This document shows, one piece after another, positions 10,385 through 19,312 of a DNA stretch of 64,000 nucleotides. Source of the stretch: Stenogyne calaminthoides (lineage: Eukaryota > Streptophyta > Magnoliopsida > Lamiales > Lamiaceae); contig JBBCBC010000022.1 of assembly GCA_037126765.1 (NCBI GenBank), positions 19,807,758 to 19,871,757 of the forward strand, given 5' to 3'. Under the pieces are notes generated by a model. That model saw only the letters and a list, made by a program, of their open reading frames with translations. It was not told where the DNA came from and did no database searches. Numbering within the stretch: the first letter of the stretch is position 1; each line of letters opens with the position of its first letter. Made by a program: the position numbers and the translations under genes.

Positions 10385-10710
10385 TGAACGTCGATCGAAT
10401 CTTTGAAATCTTCGAAAATGCCGAATCTGAATTCTTTGAAATCTCGAATGTTGAATTCTTTGGAATCTCGAGTCTTGCCGACATTGTAATTTCGAGTCTT
10501 TGGAATCTCGAAAGTGCTAATTCTTTCGAAATCGAAAGTGCTCGAATCTCGAAAGTGCCGAAAGTGCTAGAATCCTGAGTGTTGAGTGTTGGAATCCTGA
10601 GTGCTGATTGTTGGAATCCTGAGTGCTGAGTGTTGAATCTTGAGTGTTGAGTGCTGAATCCTGAATGCTGATTTCTGAATGTAGAATGCTGATTTCAGAA
10701 GGCCTGAATG
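10385..10710 (+). repeat. degenerate tandem repeat (GAATCTCGAAAGTGC / GAATCCTGAGTGCTG)
   Basis: Two related short repeat series succeed one another: units like GAATTCTTTGGAATCTCGA at 10390-10565, then units like GGAATCCTGAGTGTTGAGTG at 10570-10700. Unit length drifts between about 12 and 20 bp. The open frames on both strands across this stretch come from the periodicity. Confidence 0.7.
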
Positions 10711-10789
10711 CTGACGTGGACCAATCAGAGGAGGTCAAAAAGTCTGCCAAAAAGCTGCAGAAATTACAGAATAGTATGGATTTGAATGT

Positions 10790-11430
10790 GACTTTCTCCA
10801 ACGGTAACATTCAAATCTACAATATAAATACTAGCTCTTCCATCATTTTAAGTGTGGAAAAATGCTATATAGCCAAGAGCCATATCTTCAAGCATTCCCA
10901 CCCTAGAACACAAATCTGTAGATATCCAAAATACATCCAAGAGTTTTCTAAACCCAATCTAAGCAACACGTGATATATCCTAAGCTTAGAGAAATTTTTC
11001 CAACCTTAGAATAAAGGCTAAACAATTGTAAGGGAAAATCTCAACCTAGTTGGAGACAACACCAAACCCAAACCCCATTCTTGAGAGAAAAGTAGTGGTT
11101 ATGTGAGGTAGTTGAAGAGGCAATCCCATGGAGGGTGATAAGTCCAGAGGTGAACCCGTGAGGGTGATAGGTCCAGTTGAGAGGCGAACCCGTGAGGGTG
11201 ATAAGTCCAGTTGGTAGGCAATCCCGTGGAGGGAGATAAGTCCCGTTGAGTGAGAGCTCTATAAATATCTGGTTGTACTGTGTTTACTAACACAATAAAC
11301 AAGTCAAGTGAGTTGAAGGAATTTCCCTACGGATAAGGGAGAGTGGACGTAGGAGCTTGAGTCTCCGAAACACTATACTTTGTTGTGTTCTTTATTGCTT
11401 TATGTTCTTGTCATATGCAAATGTTTACTA
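10790..11430 (+). other. LTR-like segment with TATA box and 33-bp repeats
   Basis: A TATA box (CTATAAATA, 11259-11267) is followed by a region ending in GTGGACGTAGGAGCTTGAG (11345-11363) and a CTTTGTTGTGTTC tail, which is the style of R-U5 in several plant LTR retrotransposons. Upstream, about four units of 33 bp containing AACCCGTGAGGGTGATAAG tandemly repeat at 11118-11245. Neither LTR ends nor a primer site could be fixed, so this may be part of an LTR, a retroelement leader or another promoter. Confidence 0.4.
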
Positions 11431-11639
11431 ACAAGCAAAGGCAATTCTTTGAGAAAAAGAAAAATTTTAAAAAACCACATTCCCCCCCTCCCCACCTTTT
11501 CATAAAATTAAATTATTTTTTCGGGACCAACAAATCATTTCATAATATTACCTTCTACCCAACAACAGCAATAATAATTTAATAAAAAAAAAATTTATTT
11601 TATTAACAAATTTATTTAATAAATATAAAAATAATAACC

Positions 11640-11760
11640 AACTCTAATAATAATAATAATAATATTAAATGTAATAATATTAAAATATATAAATAATATA
11701 AATTTTAAATAACAATACTATATCTCGAAAAATATAAATTAAAGCGAAATCTTAATAATA
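11640..11760. repeat. AT-rich DNA with (TAA)n tract
   Basis: AATAATAATAATAATAATA near 11646-11665 lies in several hundred bases of very AT-rich sequence (11580-11790 and 11996-12226) that shows no other structure. Confidence 0.6.
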
Positions 11761-11788
11761 TTTTAATGGAAATAAAATAAGAATATTA

Positions 11789-11993
11789 CTTCCTCCGTCC
11801 CAGAAGACTTAGCACACTTTCCTTTTTGGTATGTCCCATAAGACTTTGCACACCAATTTTTAGAAATACTCTCCACTTATAATCTTACAACACACACTTA
11901 TTACCCCTCATTCAGACTTACTACCCCCCATAAAGCAATTTTTTTAATCTTTGTGCCCAAAAGTTGGTGCAAAGTATTTCGGGACGGAGGGAG
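11789..11993. mobile_element. Stowaway-type MITE
   Basis: The element starts CTTCCTCCGTCCCAGAAGAC and ends GGGACGGAGGGAG, the inverted repeat (CTCCCTCCGTCCC) of Tc1/mariner-type Stowaway MITEs. TA flanks both ends (11787-11788, 11994-11995). At 205 bp, AT-rich and without coding potential it fits the family. Confidence 0.9.
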
Positions 11994-12228
11994 TACTATT
12001 TAATAATATATTATTAATAATAAAAAATATTAAAAATATATATAACGTTACTATTAACTCATACGTTCAACATTAATTAAAAACATATTAATATACATAT
12101 ATACGTTTATTAAATTATATATTATTATAATAAACACAATAATAATATTGTTTTTGTCATTATAAAAAATATTATTTTAAAAAATATATATTAAAAAGTT
12201 AAAAATAATAATATATTAAAAATATATA

Positions 12229-12428
12229 CTCCCTCCGTCTCGTAATAACATGCACCCCTATTCGGACACATAAACTAAGTAAACTTGTTTTACTGGTATT
12301 ATTTTAATCAATTATAATGATATTGTGAGGGAGTAAGTTTTGAGTATTTTGTCATTTTAGGAAATGTGCTCATTATTACGGGATATATCAAAAAGGAAAT
12401 TGTGCACGTTATTGCGGGACGGAGGGAA
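12229..12428. mobile_element. Stowaway-type MITE
   Basis: Starts CTCCCTCCGTCTCGTAATAA and ends with GCGGGACGGAGGGAA, flanked by TA (12227-12228 and 12429-12430). About 200 bp. Its interior differs from the element at 11789, so the two are separate insertions of related families. Confidence 0.88.
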
Positions 12429-12641
12429 TATAATAATTAATAATAATATTAATATTAAAGTATAATTAATAATTAATAATAATAATTTTAAAACAGATTC
12501 ACCAATACTTATACTTCATTCTTAGATCATATCAATCATAAGAATGATCATTCCTATATTATTCCATTCATGCCTTCATTCCATCCATTAATTATTTCCA
12601 TTCAGCCGCAATTCTATTTGGTTATACCAATCATGCCCTTA

Positions 12642-12943
12642 AGGTTTTAATAAAGTGAAGCTAATATAATTTTGGTAATTCTTAATTACTTTATTTCAAG
12701 TCTAGGATGACATATTGAATGATGTAGCTTAAAATTAAAAAGACTATATTTGACTGAAATTTGTACTTGAATGTGTGTATGGTGCATGCATGATCAAGTC
12801 TTCTAAGCCTATGAAATATTTATTAATAATATATATTCATGTTGCGAATTGATCTTCATTTGGTTATCAATTGATTCTTTTTAATTAATTTCTGTTGGTG
12901 ATAGGAGAGATCCAACATTTCGTACCAATGGAACGTGTTGTAA
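12642..12943. other. AT-rich spacer with a sequence shared with 56355-56465
   Basis: No gene is seen. The part 12708-12808 (ATATTGAATGATGTAGCTTA through TGATCAAGTC and AAGCCT) matches 56356-56463 with small gaps. The two copies lie 44 kb apart in the same orientation, so this is an old dispersed repeat of unknown type. Confidence 0.55.
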
Positions 12944-12948
12944 GGTGC

Positions 12949-13395
12949 TGATGCGAACGAGGGTTTTTGGACCCAATAATAAATGCAAGATTATATGACA
13001 AGGAATTGTCCTACTTTTGCAATTAAAGTTAATGGGCAAGATTTTTCAAGATTTATTCCAAGATTTGGCAAGATTCACATGGAAGATCAAGATTATCATA
13101 TCTTTGCTATTTTTATTTATTTTATAGGCTAGATTTCGTTTTTGTCCTTTAATTTTCGTTCAAGTATATCACTTATAGATTTAGGGTGAGATTTAGTCAT
13201 TTTTTGGGCAGATTTGGTCCTGTTTTTGTTCTATAAATACTTAGGACCTTTTTTTTTTGTTTTTAATAAAAAATTAATAAAAAAACCCTTGGCAACTTTG
13301 TCAAAACCTAATTGTTTCTTGCCAACCTGAGTTGGGGCAACAATTATTATCGTTCTTTGCGTATTATTTGTGTTTTGCGATCGCGGTTCTCATCA
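12949..13395 (+). repeat. outer LTR, plus orientation
   Basis: Starts TGATGCGAACGAGGG and ends GGTTCTCATCA, with TGATG/CATCA terminal inverted repeats and TATA box CTATAAATACTT near 13232. It is followed by AATT, after which the primer site expected at this position is missing and unrelated sequence begins. Confidence 0.9.
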
Positions 13396-13464
13396 AATTA
13401 CTGTCATTAATTATCGTATTATTTGTCAAAACACTATCGCGGTTCTTTGCATATTATCCGTCCT

Positions 13465-13850
13465 TGCTTCCGATATAACCTGTTCATCAATTGCCACCAA
13501 TCGTTCGCTTCTCCTTCCATGAAGTATGCCGATACTTCACCCTTTTTACGTCAATTTGTAGAAAGCGTGAAGTCTGAGTTCGCCCAAACTTAGACATGAA
13601 TTTGGGTTGCTACCTTTGAACGTAGGGCAAGTTAATTTGGGCCCCCTTCTCCGGCCTCTCCCGTTCAAATCTTCCCTATCCCGACGTATTCGGGTAGGGT
13701 TGATTTTTGGAATCGATTCTTCGCACAAAGAATCCTCATCACTCTTATTCGGATGAAGAATTAACGCGCTTCTTCTTCACCTTGTGAGTTCGCCATTGCT
13801 CATTATTCCTTTCGCGCGATTCCCGAATGCTCTCAATGAAAGCACCAATT
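13465..13850 (-). pseudogene. second copy of gag 5' region and leader
   Basis: This is a near copy of 15370-15768: the same leader, primer site and gag start, in the same minus orientation. It contains small indels and substitutions that break the frame (a 60-residue fragment remains at 13728-13546 where the other copy is open). It joins directly to the internal LTR, forming gag-LTR-gag in tandem, as from recombination between LTRs of two copies. Confidence 0.85.
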
Positions 13851-14302
13851 TGATGAGAACCGCGATCGCAAAAACACAAATAATACATTAAAAGAACGAT
13901 AATAATTGTTGCCCCAACTCAAAGTTGGCAAGAAACAATTAGGTTTTGACAAAGTTGCCAAGGGCTTTTTATTAATTTTTTCGCTTAAAAACAAAGAAAA
14001 ACGTCCTAAGTATTTATAGAACAAAAAACAGACCAAAATCGCCCAAAAAAATGACTAAATCTCACCCTAAATCTATAAGTGATATACTTGAACGAAAATG
14101 AAAGGACAAAAATGAAATCTAGCCTATAAAATAAATAAAAAATAGCAAAGATATGATAATCTTGATCTTCCATGTGAATCTTGCCAAATCTTGGAATAAA
14201 TCTTGAAAAATCTTGCCCATTAACTTTAGTTGCAAAAGTAGGACAATTCTTGCCATATAATCTTGAACGATTATTGGGTCCAAAAAATCATAAGAATGAT
14301 CA
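13851..14302 (-). repeat. internal LTR, minus orientation
   Basis: Matches the 15769-16215 LTR along its length except at the 5' end, which reads TGATCATTCTTATG instead of TGATGCGAACGAGGG. The adjoining GAAGGGGCGGGAA on the minus strand (14303-14315) is the expected polypurine tract, so this acts as the 3' LTR of the gag unit to its right. Confidence 0.85.
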
Positions 14303-14625
14303 TTCCCGCCCCTTCAAGATTGTCCTTGTCCTCAAGGACCAATTATTGGAACACTCTCTTATCGAGCCTAAATGCTCCCCTTCATCTAATCGTTGTTTTT
14401 TGCCACCAAATATTTGAGCTCAAAAAATTATCGCTTGTTGTTGGTGTGGACAAAAATCTTTAAGCGATACTGTGATCTTTTCATAGTACTACCAACAAAA
14501 TAACTATCATTAATTATAAAATAATAATAATTATTATGTGAGATATAGCCTTTATCGTCATTTAGGCGTAATTTCACAAACGCCAGATCAAGGCCGAAAA
14601 AATTGGCAACGTTATCAACTTCAGA
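14303..14625 (-). other. 3' untranslated part of the gag element
   Basis: Between the gag stop and the polypurine tract there are about 320 bp without coding potential. GAACGAT-like and AT-rich tracts occur but nothing else is recognisable. The brevity shows that pol is wholly absent rather than decayed. Confidence 0.6.
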
Positions 14626-15717
14626 TCAACAACTTGGTATGTCTCTCGCCTTGAGCTCGACATCACAAACGGTAGATATAGAATTAATTACGGGCTGCTC
14701 TTCATAATAAATAGGTGGTCCATCATAATATGGAGATCCACTAAATCTATCCAATCCACTAGTAAAAATAAATGGCCCAATATCATCCAAATCTTCAAAA
14801 TGATCAAAAAGAGTCTCGGAGCTATTATTCTCGTTGCTATGATCACCAGAAAAATTCGGAATCCCAACCTGATCCAAATAAGACTCTGACTCAACACAAC
14901 AAGGATTATGAAAATCAGATCCTATTGTTCTATTATTATCGAAATCATATAATGGCTCATGGTTATCATCCTCAAAATTAAACGTGGGTTCAACCTGGCT
15001 ATTAAAATTAAATGTTGGCCCACCTCCCATAAAGAAAGCCTCATTCTTATAATTCTCACCATGAAACAGAGGCCCAACGGTTTTATCCTCCAAAACAATT
15101 AAAGGCTCAATTTCTCCAACTGAGAATGGCCAATGCGATGTGGGAACAGAACACTTACCACGGCCATTATTGTCAATTACCATGGAACGCAGCTCTGTGC
15201 ACGGTGGTGGAGCACTGTCAACAGACAACCAAAGAGAGGGTTGGCTGTTAGTTGTGTTTGGAGCGGTGGTTTGCCGAGTAGCACGACAATGGCCGTCGTC
15301 GTAATCAGTGTAATCGGATGGTCCAAATCTCGCCATAAGTTCTTTTTTGAACTCCTTCCACCGAACGATCAGTCCTTGCTTCCGATATAACCTGTTCATC
15401 AACTGCCACCAATCGTTCGCTTCTCCTTCCATGAAGTATGCCGCATACTTCACCCTTTTGCTACGTCCGATGTCGTTTAGCGTGAAGTACAGGTTCGCCC
15501 AGCTTAGCCATGAATTTGGGTTGCTACCGTTGAACGTAGGGCAGGTTAATTTAGGCCTCCCCCTTCTCCGGTCTCCCCCGTTCAAATCTTCCCTAGCCCG
15601 ACGTCGGGTAGGGTTGATTTTGGAATCAGATTCTTCAGACGAAGAATCCTCATCACTCTTCCTTCTGGATGAAGAATCCTCACTGCGCTTCTTCTTCACC
15701 TTGTGAGTTCCCGCCAT
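14626..15717 (-). CDS. gypsy-type Gag protein of non-autonomous element
   Basis: The 363-residue frame is uninterrupted. Residues 1-60 are basic and serine-rich (KKKRSEDSSSRRKSDEDSSS). Residues 55-140 match the retrotransposon gag domain: 'LTCPTFNGSNPNSWL' (usual P-x-F-x-G-x-x-x-x-x-W-L), 'YFMEGEANDWWQ' and 'WKEFKKELMARFGPSDYTDY'. Beyond about residue 145 the sequence loses gag similarity; the acidic, asparagine-rich tail (145-363) is of unknown origin and there is no CCHC knuckle. The ATG at 15717 follows the primer site by about 30 bp. Gag without pol implies dependence on a helper element for replication. Of all frames in the window this is among the least damaged. Confidence 0.85.
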   Translation of the reverse strand: MAGTHKVKKKRSEDSSSRRKSDEDSSSEESDSKINPTRRRAREDLNGGDRRRGRPKLTCPTFNGSNPNSWLSWANLYFTLNDIGRSKRVKYAAYFMEGEANDWWQLMNRLYRKQGLIVRWKEFKKELMARFGPSDYTDYDDGHCRATRQTTAPNTTNSQPSLWLSVDSAPPPCTELRSMVIDNNGRGKCSVPTSHWPFSVGEIEPLIVLEDKTVGPLFHGENYKNEAFFMGGGPTFNFNSQVEPTFNFEDDNHEPLYDFDNNRTIGSDFHNPCCVESESYLDQVGIPNFSGDHSNENNSSETLFDHFEDLDDIGPFIFTSGLDRFSGSPYYDGPPIYYEEQPVINSISTVCDVELKARDIPSC

Positions 15718-15747
15718 TGCTCGTATTCCTTTCGCGATTCCCGAATG

Positions 15748-15765
15748 CTCTCAATGAAAGCACCA
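15748..15765 (-). other. primer binding site of the gag element
   Basis: The minus strand reads TGGTGCTTTCATTGAGAG, starting 3 nt inside the LTR end. A TGGTGCTTTCATTG primer site is common in plant gypsy elements. Confidence 0.7.
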
Positions 15766-15768
15766 ATT

Positions 15769-16215
15769 TGATGAGAACCGCGATCGCAAAACACAAATAA
15801 TACGCAAAGAACAATAATAATTGTTGCCCCAACTCAGGTTGGCAAGAAACAATTAGGTTTTGACAAAGTTGCCAAGGGCTTTTTATTAATTTTCTGCTTA
15901 AAATACAAAGAAAAACGTCCTAAGTATTTATAGAACAAAAACAGGACCAAATCTGCCCAAAAAAATGGCTAAATCTCACCCTAAATCTATAAGTGATATA
16001 CTTGAACGAAAATTAAAGGACAAAAACGAAATCTAGCCTATAAAATAAATAAAAATAGCAAAGATATGATAATCTTGATCTTCCATGTGAATCTTGCCAA
16101 ATCTTGGAATAAATCTTGAAAAATCTTGCCCATTAACTTTAGTTGCAAAAGTAGGACAATTTCTTGCCATATAATCTTGCACGTATTATTGGGTCCAAAA
16201 CCCTCGTTCGCATCA
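15769..16215 (-). repeat. 5' LTR of the gag unit, minus orientation
   Basis: Same 447-bp length as the outer plus-oriented LTR and almost identical to it. On the minus strand it starts TGATGCGAACGAGGG and ends TTCTCATCA. It is flanked by the target duplication GGTGC at 16216-16220. Confidence 0.92.
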
Positions 16216-16220
16216 GGTGC

Positions 16221-16479
16221 ATGAATCATCAAATCTTATTTATAAATCCTTTTTGACAATTTTTGCAAGGCCCTTAATTGCTTTTGGAGAAGAAATGTAA
16301 AAAAGTTCTTCCCTTGTCTTTATAAATTATAAAAGCTTGTTTCTTCCATAATTTCTAGTATGGGTGATATAGTGACATAAAAATAAAAGTTCTTTTGTGT
16401 TATTAAATTTGCAATCATTTTTTTTAGTTAAGAGAATATTTTTCACCTCAAATCTTTTCATTATTTTAATTCATACCAC
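16221..16479. other. AT-rich spacer, no feature seen
   Basis: This continues the sequence interrupted at 12948 by the gag element. No open frame or repeat is recognisable before the CGTACCAC repeats begin. Confidence 0.5.
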
Positions 16480-16660
16480 CATATATACATCTCGTACCAA
16501 CATTATTTCAACCCGTACCATCATTCAATTAATCTCTACTTCACTTATTTCAAGCCCGTACCACTAACACTTCATCCCGTACCACAACTAAATTAACCTC
16601 GTACCACCATTATTTTAACGTCGTACCACCATTATTTCAATCTGTACCATAATTGAAACA
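16480..16660. repeat. degenerate tandem repeat CGTACCACCATTATTTCAA
   Basis: About six to seven units of 25-30 bp, each with (C/T)GTACCA(C/T)(C/A) followed by an ATT- and TTCAA-rich part. A weaker version (CATACTATCATTTTTAAG) occurs near 55965-56010 and at 56190. Confidence 0.7.
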
Positions 16661-17026
16661 CCCCAAATTTAAAAATAACACATAAATGAGGAGAGGCGTT
16701 CCCAAGTTGTAAATGAAACGTATTATAGGAAATTCTAGTTGATTAGAAGCGATTATTACAACATAAACTATTTGAAATTACAGTGCTAGACTCGTATCGT
16801 AAAAATGTTACTACATTAGTCATAAATGTGCACCCACCTCCACACAATGTCTTGCCCGAGCTCCTTCACCCTGTAAAATAAAATTGTGGGGGGATGAGTG
16901 TTTGAAATATACCTAGTGAGAGAAACATCAATGATCACATTGTTGAAAGACATATGTAATTAATTTATAACATTCAAATGTAGCTCATGAAAACATGTAC
17001 CGTATCACGGGCATCACCCAACTTGA
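16661..17026. other. flank of gypsy B, possible older LTR
   Basis: No coding sequence. The end of this segment carries ACGGGCATCACCCAACTTG, one unit of the repeat seen at 42568-42740, showing that gypsy B split a region containing this repeat. CTGTAAAATAAAATTG and GTGGGGGGATGAGTGTTTGA have the look of gypsy LTR DNA, but no ends could be fixed. Confidence 0.4.
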
Positions 17027-17031
17027 CTTAT

Positions 17032-17293
17032 TAACGCAGCGAATACGTAAACGATAAATGAATAATCAATATGAAGAAATAGTCATCTTGATACTATGTA
17101 TACTAGGTGCTTTCTCCACACGAGGTTAAACCCTAATTTCAAAAATCAAATCTGCAAAAATCCCGTAACAAAGCTGACAACCGAGTTTAAATACTAAGCA
17201 GGAAATAAAAGGCCCAATAACAAGATGGGTCCATAAAACAAATAAAGCTCGAATACTAAATAAATTCACTCATTAGCGGTCTCATCTCCATCA
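17032..17293 (-). repeat. gypsy B 3' LTR
   Basis: 262 bp, matching 42303-42563 along its length with scattered substitutions (ends TGATGGAGATGA... on the minus strand). Flanked by CTTAT on its outer side. The outer end reads TTCGCTGCGTTA where the other copy has TTCGCTTCGTCA, so the terminal CA was mutated. Confidence 0.9.
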
Positions 17294-17305
17294 TCCTCCC
17301 CAGGT
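17294..17305 (-). other. gypsy B polypurine tract
   Basis: The minus strand reads ACCTGGGGAGGA immediately before the LTR start TGATGG, the position and composition expected for the plus-strand primer. Confidence 0.7.
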
Positions 17306-18452
17306 GAAAAGTGATTCGCCCTCGAATCATGTGGGGTCTCATATCCACGGGGAATTCTCACCAACGAAAGGGATGAGGTGCTTGACATTGAACACGTCTA
17401 ACGTACGGAGGTGACTTGGTAGCATCAAATGGTAGGTATTGGGGTTGATCTTCTCGAGTACTTCACCGGGCCAATCTTGCTACCTGATAACTTGTTGTAC
17501 TCACGGGCCGGAAAACGATCTTTGGTTAAATCAGCCCAAACGAGGTCCCCAACCTCAAATTCTAGTGAGCGGCGGCGAATGTCAGCATGAGTCTTGTAGT
17601 TTGAGTTTGCAGCTGAGAGGCGCTATTGTGTGGCCGAGTGGACGGTCTTCAGCTGTTCGATCATGTCTTCCGCACGCAGGTCAGGATCACGCGCTGTAGG
17701 GGAAGCTAGTAGGTCCACCAGGCCTCGCGGTATGACGCCATAGACAACCTCAACGGGAAAAAGCCCGAGCTCCGATTTGTAGCAGAGTTATGAGCGAACT
17801 CTGTTTGGCTTAACTTCATGTCCCAAGTACGGACGTTGTCCCCGACCAGACAACGCAACTGGTTACCTAAGGAGCGGTTGACCACCTCCGTTTGGCCATC
17901 CGTCTGCGGATGGTATACGCTACTGAAATCCAATGACGTGTTAACCATACGCCAAAGGCTTCGCCAGAAGTGGCTCAAGAATTGAGTGTCACGGTCTGAC
18001 ACAATGGACAGAGATAGGCCATGCAAACGATATACCTCCCTAAAGAAAAGCTGAGCAACATGGACGACATCCATCATTTTCTTGCATGGTATGAAGTGCA
18101 CCATTTTCGAAAACCGATCAACCATGACGAAAATGGCATCGTAGCCCCTCTGAGTACGTGGAAGGCCTACCACAAAATCCATGATCACTGATGCCCAAGG
18201 ATGAGAAGGGACGGGGAGGGGCCGGTACAACCCGGCATTTGTTGTTGTGCCTTTTTAAAACTGGCAGATACGGCATCATTCGACAAAACGCGATGCATCA
18301 CGTTGGATGGTGGGCCAGAAGAAGCGCCCCTAAATGAATGTGATGGTGCGGTCATGGCGCCCACATGACCAACGCAATTAAGGTCGGCAATGATCAGGTA
18401 CCGGAGGCTCGAGGATGGGATGGAAAGCTGAACACCCCTGAACAAAAACCCA
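17306..18452 (-). pseudogene. gypsy B integrase
   Basis: The frame 18230-17706 holds the catalytic core: 'VIMDFVVGLPRTQRGYDAIF' with the first aspartate, 'LSIVSDRDTQFLSHFWRSLW' with the second, and 'HPQTDGQTEVVNRSLGNQLR' with the glutamate, so the DDE triad is present. The zinc-binding part lies upstream (18532-18231) in a damaged frame. Downstream, 17700-17306 keeps the C-terminal integrase segment ('HADIRRRSLEFEVGDLVW', 'FPAREYNKLS') broken by frame changes. The core follows the order reverse transcriptase, RNase H, integrase of gypsy elements. Confidence 0.9.
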
Positions 18453-19312
18453 TCAACCATGTGATAATCCGATCGCGAACCCTGTTGAATCTGAGCAATG
18501 ATGGCAGCGAAGAAAGGGTCCGTTAAGATCATAGTTCAAAAACCTCGGAACAGTGGTGTGCATTTCCGTTAAGATCAAATGACGCCGGCTTAGAGAGTCC
18601 ACCACCCTGTTGGAGATGCCCGATTTGTGCTCAAGTATGAAAGTGAACTGTTGAAGAAAGGCAGCCCATGATGCATGGTGAGGCGAGACTGTGTCTTGCG
18701 TATTGAGGTGCTTCAAGGCGTCCTTATCCATGAATATGATGAACTCATGTTGATACAAGTAATGGCGCCAGTATCGGACTGTCCGAACTACCGCATAGAA
18801 TTCCACGTCATATGCACTGTAACGAGATCTAGGGGCAATGAGCTTCTCACTGAAGAAGGCAATCGGCCGAGCATTTTGACTGAGGACAGCGCCAATTTCG
18901 ACCTATGAGACGTCACAAGTAAGCTTGAAAGGTAGAGCGATCGAAGTCAGGAAGGACAAGGACCGGGCTATGGGTCAATTTATACTTAATAATAGTGAAG
19001 GCCGAATCTGCTTCGGCGGTCCACTGGAAAACTTTTCCTTGCGTGCAGTCTGTTATGGGTGCCATAATGGAACTGAAATCCAGAATAAAATGGCGGTAGA
19101 AGGAGGCCAAACCGTGGAAGTTGCGCACGCCCGTGAAGTTTGTAGGTACTGGCCAAGTTCGGATTGCTTCAATCTTTGACATATCCACACTGATACCCTG
19201 AGAAGAGATCACATGGCCTAGGAAGAGTACTTCATCCGCAAAAAAATTGCAATTATGGGGGGGCCTCAAAGAATTTTTCTTGGCGAAGAATGAAAAAAAA
19301 AATTGTCCAGAG
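18453..19312 (-). pseudogene. gypsy B reverse transcriptase end and RNase H
   Basis: 19269-18913 continues the reverse transcriptase after the copia C insertion: 'EVLFLGHVISSQGISVD' and 'VRNFHGLASFYRHFI', the thumb/connection, then 'FQWTAEADSAFTIIK' leading to RNase H. 18806-18453 holds the RNase H second half ('YLYQHEFIIFMDKDALKHL', family consensus F...TDHxSLK), where MDKDAL replaces the usual TDHxxL. Between them a frameshift has destroyed continuity. A run of A/T near 19290 marks the edge with copia C. Confidence 0.88.

Larger units (their letters stand above)
9916..12638. mobile_element. TIR element with TTA target duplication (Harbinger/Tourist-like)
   Basis: The left end GGGTGTGATTGGTAT and the reverse complement of the right end GGGCATGATTGGTAT match at 13 of 15 bases. 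TTA flanks both sides (9913-9915 and 12639-12641), the target duplication typical of PIF/Harbinger and Tourist elements. The 2.7-kb interior has no transposase. It holds CTGAGTG-type minisatellite DNA, an LTR-like segment near 10790-11430 and two Stowaway elements, so it appears to be a non-autonomous element enlarged by later insertions. An alternative is a chance pairing of two separate elements' ends; the flanking TTA argues against that. Confidence 0.65.
12949..16215 (-). mobile_element. gag-only LTR element (TR-GAG-like) with inverted outer LTRs
   Basis: The insertion is bounded by a 5-bp direct repeat GGTGC (12944-12948 and 16216-16220). Its outer ends are two 447-bp LTRs in opposite orientation: plus at 12949-13395, minus at 15769-16215. 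A third LTR (minus, 13851-14302) lies inside. Minus-strand order from the right is LTR, primer site, gag, 3' region with polypurine tract, LTR, a second gag 5' portion, then an abrupt junction near 13400-13465 to the inverted LTR. There is no pol, so the family is non-autonomous. The LTR copies look nearly identical, implying recent insertion. An autointegration, template-switch or recombination product could give this form. Confidence 0.85.

Noticed and set aside
10790..11430. Possible endogenous pararetrovirus promoter (TATA box after repeats)
   Set aside because: No caulimovirus coding domain, tRNA-Met site or movement protein was seen nearby; the end resembles an LTR more.
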